Numbered from the stretch's first letter, positions 26,605 through 34,987 are shown. The stretch: 64,000 nt of DNA from SHZI01 sp038214295 (GCA_038214295.1 JBBQSA010000009.1:13665-77664), one strand, 5' to 3'. Made by a program: numbers and translations. The notes: a model not told the origin generated them from the letters alone.

Positions 26605-27024
26605 TCACACGGGCAGCACCACCCGCAGTCGCGCGCTGAATTCATCAATCGACAGGGGCCGGGCCACGCCGGCCCGGCGCTGCGCAGCCCAGACCGGATC
26701 CGGAAAGTGGGCATCGTCCGCGAAGCGCGGGATTACATGCCAGTGCACGTGGGGCACCTGGTTACCGAGGGATGCCAGGTTGATCTTGTCCGGCCGGAGC
26801 GTGTCCCGCAGGGCCTGCTCAACGGACAGCACGACGCGCATGCAGTGCTGGCGGTCGATGGGTGGCAGGTCGGTCATCTCCCGCACATGGGCCTGCCAGA
26901 TGACGCGGATGAATCCCGGGTAGTCCGCATCGCCGGCAGAGATGACGCGCAGGCGGTCATCCTGCCAGATGGTGGGGAGTTCCCGCGTGGCGCAGAGGGG
27001 GCAGTCGGGGATGGCAGGCACCAT
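26605..27024 (-). CDS. HIT domain nucleotide hydrolase
   Basis: A 139-residue histidine-triad protein: HxHxH motif 'HVHWHVIPRF', with an N-terminal CxxC ('CPLC') probably binding zinc. HIT proteins hydrolyse or transfer nucleotide phosphoramidates/diadenosine compounds. The downstream 'FADDAHFPDPVWA' segment is seen in a proteobacterial HIT subgroup. It lies 44 bases downstream of the ExeA-like ATPase on the same strand. Confidence 0.92.
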   Translation of the reverse strand: MVPAIPDCPLCATRELPTIWQDDRLRVISAGDADYPGFIRVIWQAHVREMTDLPPIDRQHCMRVVLSVEQALRDTLRPDKINLASLGNQVPHVHWHVIPRFADDAHFPDPVWAAQRRAGVARPLSIDEFSARLRVVLPV

Positions 27025-27068
27025 GCGGCAAACGATACGACAAAGCGCGCCCGGGGTGGGCGCCCCGG

Positions 27069-28265
27069 TCAGTCGGGCTTGCCGGCGTCGATCAGCACCT
27101 TGAAGTGGCCGGAGTCCTCGGAGAAGAGCGACTCTGCGAAACGTTCATCCAGATCCTCGAGACGCAGCATGCCGGTGGCGCCGGTATCGACCTCGTCCAT
27201 CGGAACTGGTGGCTTGCCGGCTGGCGCGACAGGCTGGACCCCGGCGGCGGGCACCCTGGCCGCAGCGGTCGTGGCGGCTGGCGCCGCGGCGGTGGCTGGC
27301 CTGCCCCGGCTGGCCTGGAGCCGCTGGGTCATCTCGCTGGCGGGCAGGACCGCGGCGTCCGGCAGTGGCGCCGGCGGCTCAGTTCGGGCACTGGGCGGGG
27401 TCGCGGACCGCTCGCGGGCCCGGACGGCGGGCGCGGCGGCAGCCTTCGCCACGGGCGCCGCGTCGCTCTGGCTGCCCCCCTGGCTGCCCCCCTGGCTGCC
27501 CAAGGGCTTCCAGCCGAGCTGCTCCGCGACCTGGCGAATGAGCTCCGCGTCGATCAGCCGCTGCTGGCGCGCCCGGACTTCACCCAATGCGGCATCCATA
27601 AGAGTGTTGATCAGCCGTGGCACGCCGGCCACGAAGAGATAGACGCTTGCCGGCGCGTTGACTGCCAGCACTTCATCGGGATTGGCGCCGCCCTCGGCGA
27701 TGCAATGGCGCACGTAGCCCGCCGTCTCGAGCAGCGTCAGCGGCCGCATCTTCAGGCGGAAGCTGAGCCGCTGGCGCAGCTGGATCAGGCCGGCCACGTC
27801 CAGCAGCTGATGCAGGCTGTGGGGACCCTGGAGGATGATGGATACCGGCGTCTGCTGTTCGTCCGACAGGTACAGCAGACGCAGCAGGCGCCGCGCGAGA
27901 TCGACGTTGATCCCGGAAACATCGAGCGAGAGGATCAGCTGGCGGCCGCTCGTGCGCTGAGCGAGCAGCGCCTCCCGCAGGCGCGCTGGCGTCGGCAGGC
28001 CCGAGGGCGCGCCAGCGCCAAGTCCGTGCAGGATCGCCTCCGCCAGTTCGGCCGATTCCATCCCGCGCAGGTCCACCGGCAGCAGCTGCACATCGCTGTC
28101 CACCGAAACCAGCGCCTGCCGGACGAAGGCCGACTTACCGACACCGGGACCACCGGAGAGCAGCGCGACGCCACCGGGAAAGGTCGCCGCCTGCCGCAGC
28201 CGCGCGCAGGCGTTGGCCTGCAGCGGGCTGGCAATGAAGTAGGCCTTGTCGACGAAGGGGCGCAT
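27069..28265 (-). CDS. ExeA/MshM-like AAA ATPase
   Basis: A 398-residue ATPase. Residues ~1-260 form an AAA domain of the ExeA/GspA type: Walker A 'GGPGVGKSAFV', Walker B-like 'QLILSLDVSGIN' and the sensor region 'FRLKMRPLTLLETAGYV'. The remaining ~135 residues are low-complexity (Gly-Ser-Gln repeats, then Ala/Pro-rich) and end in an acidic helix. ExeA proteins normally carry a membrane helix and peptidoglycan-binding domain and pair with ExeB to assemble a secretin; neither is present here, so its partner is unclear. Confidence 0.82.
   Translation of the reverse strand: MRPFVDKAYFIASPLQANACARLRQAATFPGGVALLSGGPGVGKSAFVRQALVSVDSDVQLLPVDLRGMESAELAEAILHGLGAGAPSGLPTPARLREALLAQRTSGRQLILSLDVSGINVDLARRLLRLLYLSDEQQTPVSIILQGPHSLHQLLDVAGLIQLRQRLSFRLKMRPLTLLETAGYVRHCIAEGGANPDEVLAVNAPASVYLFVAGVPRLINTLMDAALGEVRARQQRLIDAELIRQVAEQLGWKPLGSQGGSQGGSQSDAAPVAKAAAAPAVRARERSATPPSARTEPPAPLPDAAVLPASEMTQRLQASRGRPATAAAPAATTAAARVPAAGVQPVAPAGKPPVPMDEVDTGATGMLRLEDLDERFAESLFSEDSGHFKVLIDAGKPD
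27468..27501 (+). repeat. 12-bp tandem repeat inside the ExeA-like gene
   Basis: CTGGCTGCCCCC occurs twice in full plus ten bases of a third copy. On the coding strand it encodes a Gly-Gly-Ser-Gln linker directly after the AAA domain. In-frame copy changes would alter linker length without disrupting the protein. Confidence 0.85.
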
Positions 28266-28334
28266 CGACCAGCACGATGACTTAATTGCGCGGCCTTGCC
28301 GTTGATGGCCTTCACATCCGTGGCGCGGAACCCG

Positions 28335-28548
28335 CTAGAACCAGGCCCGGATCCCCGCCGCCCACCGTGCAGAGCGCACACTTTCGCCGTCCTGCCGGGC
28401 GAGGTCGGCGGTGTCCCCGAGCTTCCGGGTCCACTCCACGCCCACGTTGGCGGCGCTCAGCGCCATCGCGCAGGGCGCAGGGCGCAGCGATGAAATGCGC
28501 TGCGACCAGGACGATGGGCAGGAGCCGTCGAAACGAAAATCCGGGCAT
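28335..28548 (-). pseudogene. copB: Internally deleted copper resistance protein B (copB) remnant
   Basis: From ATG 28548 the minus strand encodes a signal peptide ('FRRLLPIVLVAAHFIAAPCA') that runs into a frame change. In the next frame, ending at TAG 28335, the tail reads 'NVGVEWTRKLGDTADLARQD' and then 'RWAAGIRAWF', closely matching the last two strands of CopB/PcoB outer-membrane proteins, including the final Phe. About 200 internal residues of the usual protein are absent. Short GGGCGCA repeats around 28470-28490 mark the junction. No copA neighbour remains. Confidence 0.6.
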
Positions 28549-28581
28549 CAGTTACCGGCAGGATTCAGTGACAGACCTGAC

Positions 28582-28587
28582 TATACT
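28582..28587 (+). promoter_or_regulatory. Possible -10 element before the exported phosphatase
   Basis: TATACT, 45 bases before the GTG start at 28633, in the divergent gap between the copB remnant and the HAD gene. No clear -35 is visible. Confidence 0.25.
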
Positions 28588-28632
28588 GACTGCGCCCGAG
28601 ACCTCGCGGAAACCAGTCAGGATCGATGCTTC

Positions 28633-29601
28633 GTGAAGCGCCTTGCAACATTTTTCGCCGCCCTGCTGCTCTCCGCACCGGCCTGGTGCGAGGCCGGCGA
28701 CTCGCTGGAAGGCTGGCGGGACACCGCCACCCGCCAGCGGATTCTCACCTTCGTCGCCGAGGTGACCACGCCGGGAGGACGGGGCTACGTCACGCCCTCC
28801 GAACGGATTGCCGTCTTCGACGACGACGGCACCCTGTGGCCGGAGAAGCCCCGGGCCCAGGGCATGTTTGCCCTTGAGCGTCTGCGCGCGCTGGCTCCCG
28901 AGCACGCTGAGTGGCGGAACCAGCTGCCCTACAAGGGGGCCCTCGAGCTCGGCAGCAAGTACCTCCAGGAGGCGAGTGACCAGGACGTCTTCCAGCTGAT
29001 CGCCACGGCCTATGCGGGGCGCACCCAGGACGCGTTCCGGCAGGATGTCAGCGAGTTCTTCGCCCGGGCGCGCCACCCGCGCTTCAATCGCCCCTACACC
29101 CAACTCGTCTACGCGCCGATGCGGGAGCTCATTACCTACCTGCGGGCGAACGGCTTCCGGGTCTTCGTCACGACCACCGGCAGCATCGATCTTGTCCGCG
29201 TGTTCTCCGAGGAGATCTACGGAGTTCCCGCCGACGACGTCATCGGCAGCAGCGTCGTGAGCACGCTCCGGGAAGAGGACGGGCGCCTGGTATTGCGGCG
29301 GCTCAGCAGCGTTCACGCCCTGAATGACGGTCCGCGTAAACCCCTGACTCTCGACCTGCACGTTGGCCGGCGGCCCATCCTGGCCGTGGGCAACGTCAAT
29401 TCCGGCGGCGACATCGACCTCCTCCGCTACAGCCAGCAGCCCGGCCGGACAACCCTGCAGATGCTGATCCAGCACGACGACTTCGACCGCGAGTACGCCT
29501 ACGACGAGCCCGGCGGCGAGTCGGTCAAGGCTGCCAACGCCAACGGCTGGCTGCTCGTGAGCATGCGCTACGACTGGCTGCGAGTCTTCAGTGACAACTA
29601 G
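28633..29601 (+). CDS. Exported HAD-superfamily phosphatase
   Basis: A 322-residue protein with a signal peptide ('LATFFAALLLSAPAWC'). The HAD motif I is 'VFDDDGTLWPEKP' with nucleophile Asp, motif II is the 'VFVTTTGS' threonine region, and the C-terminal 'AVGNVNSGGDIDLLRY' corresponds to motifs III/IV. It would dephosphorylate an organic phosphate in the periplasm. GTG 28633 is taken as start because it begins the leader directly. Its stop overlaps the glgX start by 11 bases. Confidence 0.85.
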   Translation: MKRLATFFAALLLSAPAWCEAGDSLEGWRDTATRQRILTFVAEVTTPGGRGYVTPSERIAVFDDDGTLWPEKPRAQGMFALERLRALAPEHAEWRNQLPYKGALELGSKYLQEASDQDVFQLIATAYAGRTQDAFRQDVSEFFARARHPRFNRPYTQLVYAPMRELITYLRANGFRVFVTTTGSIDLVRVFSEEIYGVPADDVIGSSVVSTLREEDGRLVLRRLSSVHALNDGPRKPLTLDLHVGRRPILAVGNVNSGGDIDLLRYSQQPGRTTLQMLIQHDDFDREYAYDEPGGESVKAANANGWLLVSMRYDWLRVFSDN

Positions 29602-31618
29602 GCACGCTGTTTCTGCCGGCACCCCGGGGCCGCCCGGCGCGACCTTCAGCCCGGAGCGCACCAACTTCGCTGTCTACAGCCGCGCCGCCCGCGGCATGGA
29701 ACTGCTGCTTTATGCCGGCGATGGGGCCGATGAGCCGTTCCAGGTCATCACGCTGGAGCTGCCGGTACACCGGGACGCCTTCTTCTGGCACGTGGCGGTC
29801 CATGACCTGCCCGTCGGCACGCAGTACACCTGGCGGGCGACGATCGCGTTCCCCGCCGGCGAGCAGCGGCTGGAAGTTCTCGACCCGTTTGCCCGGGCGG
29901 TGAGCACCAGCCGGTGGCAGCGCGCGGACTGGATTGCCGGCGGTCCGCTCGGCCTCCGCGGCATCGTGGTTCCGGTGGCCGACGAGCCGCGCCCTGCGCC
30001 GCGGGGCCTCGAGGACGCGGTCATCTACGAACTGCACGTGGGCGGCTTCACCCGGCACCCCTCATCCGGAGTGCACGCACCCGGTACCTTCAGCGGCCTG
30101 GTCGAGAAGCTCCCCTACCTGCAGGATCTCGGCGTGACCCACGTCCAGCTGCTGCCCGTCGCCGCGTTTGACGAGCAGGATGTGCCCGCGTGCGTGGCCG
30201 ACCTCGGCCTACACAACTTCTGGGGCTACAGCCCGCTGGCCCTCGCCAGCCTGCACCCGAGCTATGGCGACCAGCAGGACCCGGTGCAGCAGCTGGGCGA
30301 ATTTCGCACGCTCGTCCGCGCTTGCCACGACGCCGGCATCGGCGTGCTGCTGGACGTGGTCCTGAATCACACGGCAGAAGGCGGCGCCCACGGGCCGGCA
30401 CTGAGCTTCAAGGGCCTGATGCCCGATGAGTTCTACCACCGGGATGGAGACGGCTACCGGGACTACACTGGCTGCGGCAACACGATCAACGCGAATCACC
30501 CCATAGTCACGCAGATACTCGCCGACACGCTGCGCGTCTGGGCCCGGGAGCGGCACGTGGACGGCTTCCGCTTCGACCTGGCCAGCGTCTTTGTGCGCGG
30601 CGAGGACGGCGAGCCGCTCGCCCGGCCCCCCAGTCCCTGGATCATCGAGGCGGAACTGCCGGGGATGCCCCTGATCGCGGAGCCCTGGGATGCCGCCGGC
30701 CTGTATCACGTGGGCAGTTTCCCGGGGCACAACTGGAGCGAGTGGAACGGCCGTTACCGGGACGCGATGCGGCGCTTCCTGCGCGGGGATCCCGGCCTCG
30801 TGGGCGAAGTGGCCACCTGCCTCGCCGGCAGCAGCGACCTCTACGCCGCCAGCGACCGGCGGCCCCGCCACAGTGTCAACTACATCACCTCCCACGACGG
30901 CTTCACGCTGAACGACCTGGTCAGCTACCGGGAGAAGCACAACGAGGCCAACGGCGAGGACAACCGGGACGGCTGGGACCACAACACCAGCTGGAACTGC
31001 GGTACCGAGGGCGACACGCTCGACGAGCCGACGCTGCGGCTGCGCGCCCAGCACGCCCGCAACGCCATGGCGCTGCTGCTGCTCTCCCAGGGCGTGCCGA
31101 TGCTGCTTGCGGGCGACGAGGTGCTGCGCACCCAGCGGGGCAACAACAACGCCTGGTGCCAGGACAACGACATCGGCTGGTTCGACTGGCGCCTGACGGA
31201 AACCAACGGCGACATGCTGCGCTTCGTCCGGCAGCTGATTGCGCTCCGCCGCCGGCACCCGGCCCTCTCGCGCCGCCAGTTCCTGACCGGCGACGAGCAG
31301 CCGGGTCGCGGCATCCCCGACATCGCCTGGTCCGGGCCGGACCCGGGCCAGTCGCCCTGGGACGAGCAGTCAAGTTTCCTCGCGTTCACGCTCGCCGGCT
31401 GCAGCGCCAGCGAAGAAGACCTGCACGTGCTCCTCAACATGTCGGACCGCAGTGAGTCCGTCGAGTTGCCGGTCATTCCCGGGCGCCACTGGCATCTCGC
31501 CGTGGACACGGCCCGCGAGCCGCCCTGGGACATCCTCCCAAGGGACCAGCAGCGGATCTGCGCGGCGCCACGCTACCTGTCGCAGCCGCGCAGCGTCGTG
31601 GTTCTCGAGGCCCGCTAG
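29591..31618 (+). CDS. glgX: Glycogen debranching enzyme GlgX
   Basis: A 675-residue GH13 isoamylase-type enzyme that removes alpha-1,6 branches during glycogen breakdown. An N-terminal CBM48-like domain (residues ~10-130) precedes the TIM barrel. Catalytic elements: 'HVDGFRFDLASVF' (nucleophile Asp), 'PLIAEPWDA' (acid Glu) and 'NYITSHDGFTLND' (transition-state Asp). 'QGVPMLLAGDEVLRTQRGNN' is typical of GlgX. GTG 29591 overlaps the preceding phosphatase gene. No other glycogen genes are in the window. Confidence 0.94.
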   Translation: MTTRHAVSAGTPGPPGATFSPERTNFAVYSRAARGMELLLYAGDGADEPFQVITLELPVHRDAFFWHVAVHDLPVGTQYTWRATIAFPAGEQRLEVLDPFARAVSTSRWQRADWIAGGPLGLRGIVVPVADEPRPAPRGLEDAVIYELHVGGFTRHPSSGVHAPGTFSGLVEKLPYLQDLGVTHVQLLPVAAFDEQDVPACVADLGLHNFWGYSPLALASLHPSYGDQQDPVQQLGEFRTLVRACHDAGIGVLLDVVLNHTAEGGAHGPALSFKGLMPDEFYHRDGDGYRDYTGCGNTINANHPIVTQILADTLRVWARERHVDGFRFDLASVFVRGEDGEPLARPPSPWIIEAELPGMPLIAEPWDAAGLYHVGSFPGHNWSEWNGRYRDAMRRFLRGDPGLVGEVATCLAGSSDLYAASDRRPRHSVNYITSHDGFTLNDLVSYREKHNEANGEDNRDGWDHNTSWNCGTEGDTLDEPTLRLRAQHARNAMALLLLSQGVPMLLAGDEVLRTQRGNNNAWCQDNDIGWFDWRLTETNGDMLRFVRQLIALRRRHPALSRRQFLTGDEQPGRGIPDIAWSGPDPGQSPWDEQSSFLAFTLAGCSASEEDLHVLLNMSDRSESVELPVIPGRHWHLAVDTAREPPWDILPRDQQRICAAPRYLSQPRSVVVLEAR

Positions 31619-31627
31619 CCGTTCGCG

Positions 31628-31656
31628 TTGACAGCACCCGGCCGTGCGCCTAGCCT
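31628..31656 (+). promoter_or_regulatory. Sigma-70-type promoter of the dodecin gene
   Basis: TTGACA (31628-31633), 17-base spacer, TAGCCT (31651-31656), about 50 bases before the dodecin ATG. A similar TTGACA / TAGCGT pair stands at 54179-54208. Confidence 0.55.
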
Positions 31657-31704
31657 CGGACTGGCCTAATCCCGACAAATCCATCAAACAAGGGAGAATG
31701 GACC

Positions 31705-31908
31705 ATGTCAGTCGCCAAGGTTTCCGAGATCAGCTGCACTTCCACCAAGGGCTTCGATGAGGCCATCCACAAGGGCCTGGCCCGCGCCAGCAAGACCCTG
31801 CGCAACATCAAGAGCGCCTGGATCAAGGAGCAGCACGTGCGCGTCTCCAAGGGCAAGGTCATCGAGTACCAGGTGAACATGCTGGTAACGTTCGTGCTAG
31901 ACGACTGA
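31705..31908 (+). CDS. Dodecin
   Basis: A 67-residue dodecin, recognised by 'AKVSEISCTSTKGFDEAI', 'KTLRNIKSAWIKEQHV' and the C-terminal 'EYQVNMLVTFVLDD'. Dodecins form hollow 12-mers that bind flavin (FMN/riboflavin) or CoA and store or buffer them. The Trp at the flavin-stacking site is present ('SAWIKEQ'). GGGAGA lies upstream of the ATG. It appears to be a single-gene unit with its own promoter, consistent with the flavoenzyme-rich neighbourhood. Confidence 0.94.
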   Translation: MSVAKVSEISCTSTKGFDEAIHKGLARASKTLRNIKSAWIKEQHVRVSKGKVIEYQVNMLVTFVLDD

Positions 31909-31919
31909 GCCCCGGCCCC

Positions 31920-31945
31920 GGCAGCTCAGCCCGGCAGCTCAGCCC
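31920..31945 (+). repeat. 13-bp tandem duplication across a stop codon
   Basis: GGCAGCTCAGCCC occurs twice in direct succession (31920-31932, 31933-31945) and a third partial copy follows. The minus-strand stop TGA of the hotdog gene (31939-31941) lies in the second copy. Confidence 0.8.
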
Positions 31946-32430
31946 GGCAGGGCGGGCGTAGCCTTCCTGGGCGAGACCCACATGCGGATCACGGCCCGGC
32001 ACACCTCGTCGCCCTGGCTGTCGGTCACGCTGACGGGCACGGGCAGTTCGGCCGCGGCGCCGAACGCGGGCATGGCTGGCAGTTCAGCGACGGCACGCAG
32101 GTCGGTCCCCGCCTTCTTCAGGTACTCCACCGACATGCCCTTCGGGATCCAGCGGTGGGTGAGCGGCACGGTAGCTTCGCTCATGATCCCGGCAGCCAGC
32201 TCGGCCATGTTGCACATCGCGATGGCGTGGACCGTGCCGAGATGATTGGTCACTGCCCGGCGCTTGCGGATCGTCACCTCGCAGTAGCCGGGACGCAGGG
32301 CGACGAAGCGCGGCCGCACTGACGAGAAATATGGCGCCTTCAGGCAGATCAGGCGACTGAAAAGCCACTTGCCGGCGGGCAGAGAGGCAAGCCTGCTCCA
32401 GAGAGTCAGTACGGAATTGCTGGCGGCCAT
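31939..32430 (-). CDS. Hotdog-fold protein (DUF4442, PaaI thioesterase-like)
   Basis: A 163-residue hotdog-fold protein. The pattern 'VTNHLGTVHAIAMCNMAELA' (N..G.vHA.a.cn..E.a) is the DUF4442/YiiD-C-type thioesterase core, with 'WIPKGMSVEYLKKAG' following. Such proteins act on acyl-CoA or acyl-ACP thioesters, though DUF4442 catalysis is unproven. It is convergent with dodecin and divergent from the hemerythrin gene, with ~128 bases between start codons. Confidence 0.85.
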   Translation of the reverse strand: MAASNSVLTLWSRLASLPAGKWLFSRLICLKAPYFSSVRPRFVALRPGYCEVTIRKRRAVTNHLGTVHAIAMCNMAELAAGIMSEATVPLTHRWIPKGMSVEYLKKAGTDLRAVAELPAMPAFGAAAELPVPVSVTDSQGDEVCRAVIRMWVSPRKATPALPG

Positions 32431-32558
32431 CTCGTACCAGTGCCCTTCAGAAGTTGTAAACAGGGCCAGCTTAGCGGGTCCCGGGGGCCGGGTTCGTACA
32501 AACCCTTATGTACCGCCCGGGTCCGGCGCAGGCACTGTCCGCGGTGGAGGACTTCCCC

Positions 32559-33323
32559 ATGCCCGCAATCACGGCCAGAACGACTATCCGCGAACTGCAG
32601 GCGGGGCCGCCCGCCCTGATGCAGGTACTCCGCTCGGCGGGGCTGTACCGGGATGGCGACGATCCCGACAGCATGCTGGGCCAGCTCTGCTGGACCATTG
32701 GCTTCAACCCGGGAATCCTGCTGATGATGCTGCAGTCGGCCCCCGGGCCGGCCGGGCCCCCGCCGCTCGACATCCGGCCCTGGCTCGACGTGCCGCTCCC
32801 GGAGTTCGTCGCGCACATCGAGGAGGTGTACCACGCCGGCCTGCGCCGGCAACTGCCGCGCCTGCTGGTGCTCACGGCGGCGGCGGCAACTGCTGCACCG
32901 GACGATGAGCGGCTCGCGGCACTGCGCACCGAGGTCGCCCAGCTGGCCGGGGAGCTCGCTGCCCACCTGGCCCACGAGGAAGAGGCGCTGTTCCCGATGA
33001 TCCGTGGCCTGGCGGACGGCACGGTGGTCGCCACCCGCTGCGGCAGCGCGGTCGGCGGGCCGATCGCCTGCATGGAGAATGATCACGCGCAGGCGGAACG
33101 CGGCCTGCTCCGGCTGCGGGAATTGACCGACGGCTACAGCACCCCGGCCGCCGCGGACGAGCTGCGCGCCCTGCTGCGGGAATTCGACCAGGAGCTGCGC
33201 GAGCACATGTATAAGGAGAACGAGGCCCTGTTCCCCCGGGCGCTGGCCGCCCAGCAGGCAGCAAGCGGGGCCTCGCAATCACACACGGCGCCGCGGCTCA
33301 CGCCGACGGGCGCCCAGCCGTGA
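32559..33323 (+). CDS. Hemerythrin-like iron-sulfur cluster repair protein (RIC/YtfE type)
   Basis: A 254-residue di-iron protein. An N-terminal DUF542-like helix bundle ('TTIRELQAG' to ~75) is followed by a hemerythrin domain with candidate ligands His86, His92, His136/His139, His176 and His216 plus Glu142 and Glu220. RIC proteins repair iron-sulfur clusters damaged by NO or oxidants. The conserved Cys of the ScdA N-terminus is placed differently (Cys44). The GGAGG site 8 bases before ATG 32559 decides the start; an earlier ATG at 32508 is less likely. Confidence 0.82.
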   Translation: MPAITARTTIRELQAGPPALMQVLRSAGLYRDGDDPDSMLGQLCWTIGFNPGILLMMLQSAPGPAGPPPLDIRPWLDVPLPEFVAHIEEVYHAGLRRQLPRLLVLTAAAATAAPDDERLAALRTEVAQLAGELAAHLAHEEEALFPMIRGLADGTVVATRCGSAVGGPIACMENDHAQAERGLLRLRELTDGYSTPAAADELRALLREFDQELREHMYKENEALFPRALAAQQAASGASQSHTAPRLTPTGAQP

Positions 33324-33337
33324 GGAGTCCCCTACCG

Positions 33338-34369
33338 ATGCATGTCGACGTCCTGCTGGAGCCGGACCAGACGCCGGAACAACTCAAGGAGCTCGCCCTG
33401 CTCTGCGAGGAGGCGGGTGTCCGCACGATGTGGCAGCAGAACTACGTCGCCTGCCGCGACCCCTTCATGTCCCTCGTGCCGGCGGCACTCGCCACGAGCC
33501 GCGTCGGCCTCGGCGTCTGCGTGATCAGCCCCTGGGAAATGCACCCCGTGAAGATGGCGAACGCACTGCTCTCGCTGCAGGAGTATTCCGGTGGACGCGC
33601 CAGCCTGGTGATCGGCGGCGGTGGTGAATGGCTGGCACGGCTCGCCATCGAACCCGTCAAGCGGGTGCGGGCTGTGCGGGAAGCCATCGAACTGGTGCGG
33701 GCCGGCTGCTCCGGCAAGCCCACCACCTACCAGGGCGAGCTCTACAAGGTCTACGGCTACCGGCCGCGCTTCGGCATCGACACGCCGGCCGGCACCCCGC
33801 CGGCGGTCTACGCCGGCGCGAACCAGGCCCAGATGCTGAAGGCCACCGTGCCGGCGGCGGATGGCGTGATGTACAGCGACATGCCGCGGCAGCTGGTCGG
33901 CGCGACGGTGGAGCGGACGAAAGCAGCCCTGGCGGCGAAACAACGCCCGGAAGCGGGCTACCGGATCAGCAACATCTGGGCCTGGCACGTGAAGCCGGAT
34001 CCGCAGGTGGCCCGGCGCGAGGCCTGCCGGGAGCTGCTGCTGCGGGGCCTGCTGGAGCGCTGGTACCTGGAATCCTTCCTGTCGCCCGAGGACTGCGCGG
34101 TGGTGGAGCGGGAGAAGCGCGCGTTCTTCCAGGCCTACCGGGACCGCTCCGGGGTGATCGCCGGCGTGCCGGAGCAGATCATCGACGCGCTGCTTGCCAA
34201 CTTCAGCTTCACGGGCACGCCCGGCGAGATCGAGGGCCGCCTGCCGGAACTCCTGGCCTTCCGCGACGCGGGTGTCACGGAGCTCAACTTCCGGCTCCAC
34301 GACGACCCGGCAGACGCGATCCGGCTGCTCGGCGCGCGGGTGATCCCGGCACTGGCTGCCGGCGCCTAG
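33338..34369 (+). CDS. LLM-class flavin-dependent oxidoreductase
   Basis: A 343-residue luciferase-like (F420/FMN) TIM-barrel protein. It has the family layout: 'HVDVLLEPDQTPEQL' first strand, 'LGVCVISPWEMHPVKMANAL', 'GRASLVIGGGGEW', and the C-terminal 'GTPGEIEGRLPELLAFRDAG'. It would oxidise or reduce an organic substrate with reduced flavin. ATG 33338 has GAGGAG upstream, itself within the overlapping end of the hemerythrin gene, so translation is probably coupled. Confidence 0.9.
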   Translation: MHVDVLLEPDQTPEQLKELALLCEEAGVRTMWQQNYVACRDPFMSLVPAALATSRVGLGVCVISPWEMHPVKMANALLSLQEYSGGRASLVIGGGGEWLARLAIEPVKRVRAVREAIELVRAGCSGKPTTYQGELYKVYGYRPRFGIDTPAGTPPAVYAGANQAQMLKATVPAADGVMYSDMPRQLVGATVERTKAALAAKQRPEAGYRISNIWAWHVKPDPQVARREACRELLLRGLLERWYLESFLSPEDCAVVEREKRAFFQAYRDRSGVIAGVPEQIIDALLANFSFTGTPGEIEGRLPELLAFRDAGVTELNFRLHDDPADAIRLLGARVIPALAAGA

Positions 34370-34375
34370 CGGGCG

Positions 34376-34975
34376 CTAGTTGCAGACACGCGGCAGGCCG
34401 GCGATCAGGCTGCGGGTCTTCTCGAACTGGCCGACCACCGGCGACGTCGCCTCGGAACCCTCGGGCACGAACACGCCGAAAATACTGTCGCCCGACCCGT
34501 CCACGAAACTCACGCCCCGGAGCGGGCCCTGGCCACCAGGCAGGTCCACCGCGTAGATCGCACCGACCAGGTCCGGCCGCAGGTGGCCGCTGAGGCCCGC
34601 GCCGTCCTGCTTCAGGTTGTAGAACTGGCTCTTCGTGGAGGGTGCGCCGCCCGGAATGCGACCCCGCACCTCGAAGACTTGACCGGCCTTCAGCAGCACG
34701 ACCGTCGCGTCATCCCACTCCTGGAGCGAAGCCCAGACTGCCGTGAAGCCGGCGGCCGTGGTGCCGATCACGTTCTTGCCGGGGATGGCGCTGGCGACGA
34801 TCGCCTCGGGCAGGGCGAGCTTGGCTGCCGCCTGGAAGGGCGCCGGCACCGGCGCCGTGGCGTAGAGCGGCTGCACCCGGGCGGCCTGTTCGGCCGTCGC
34901 GCACAGGGAATTGCCGGCCAGCGCAGCGGCACTCCAGCCGGAAAGCAGTACAAGAGCAATGACGCAACGACTCAT
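34376..34975 (-). CDS. Exported ChuX/HutX-like heme-binding-fold protein
   Basis: A 199-residue protein with a clear signal peptide ('VIALVLLSGWSAAALAG'). The body matches the HutX/ChuX heme-utilisation family: 'VWASLQEWDDATVVLLKAG', 'FEVRGRIPGG', 'QFYNLKQDGAGLSGHLR' and 'GVSFVDGSGDSIFGVFV'. The GLSGHLR block is a strong family mark. Known HutX/ChuX are cytoplasmic heme carriers, so an exported member is unusual. It is the last gene of the leftward lipid-modification run, 12 bases after the DUF1295 gene. Confidence 0.72.
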   Translation of the reverse strand: MSRCVIALVLLSGWSAAALAGNSLCATAEQAARVQPLYATAPVPAPFQAAAKLALPEAIVASAIPGKNVIGTTAAGFTAVWASLQEWDDATVVLLKAGQVFEVRGRIPGGAPSTKSQFYNLKQDGAGLSGHLRPDLVGAIYAVDLPGGQGPLRGVSFVDGSGDSIFGVFVPEGSEATSPVVGQFEKTRSLIAGLPRVCN

Positions 34976-34987
34976 CGTGATTCTCCT

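Noticed and set aside
27468..27501. Possible CRISPR-like or regulatory repeat
   Set aside because: The units are 12 bases, contiguous, without spacers and in frame with a coding sequence.
28312..28548. Intact small secreted protein of 78 residues
   Set aside because: After the leader the frame is Arg-rich junk, while the neighbouring frame matches the CopB C-terminus, so a remnant is the better reading.
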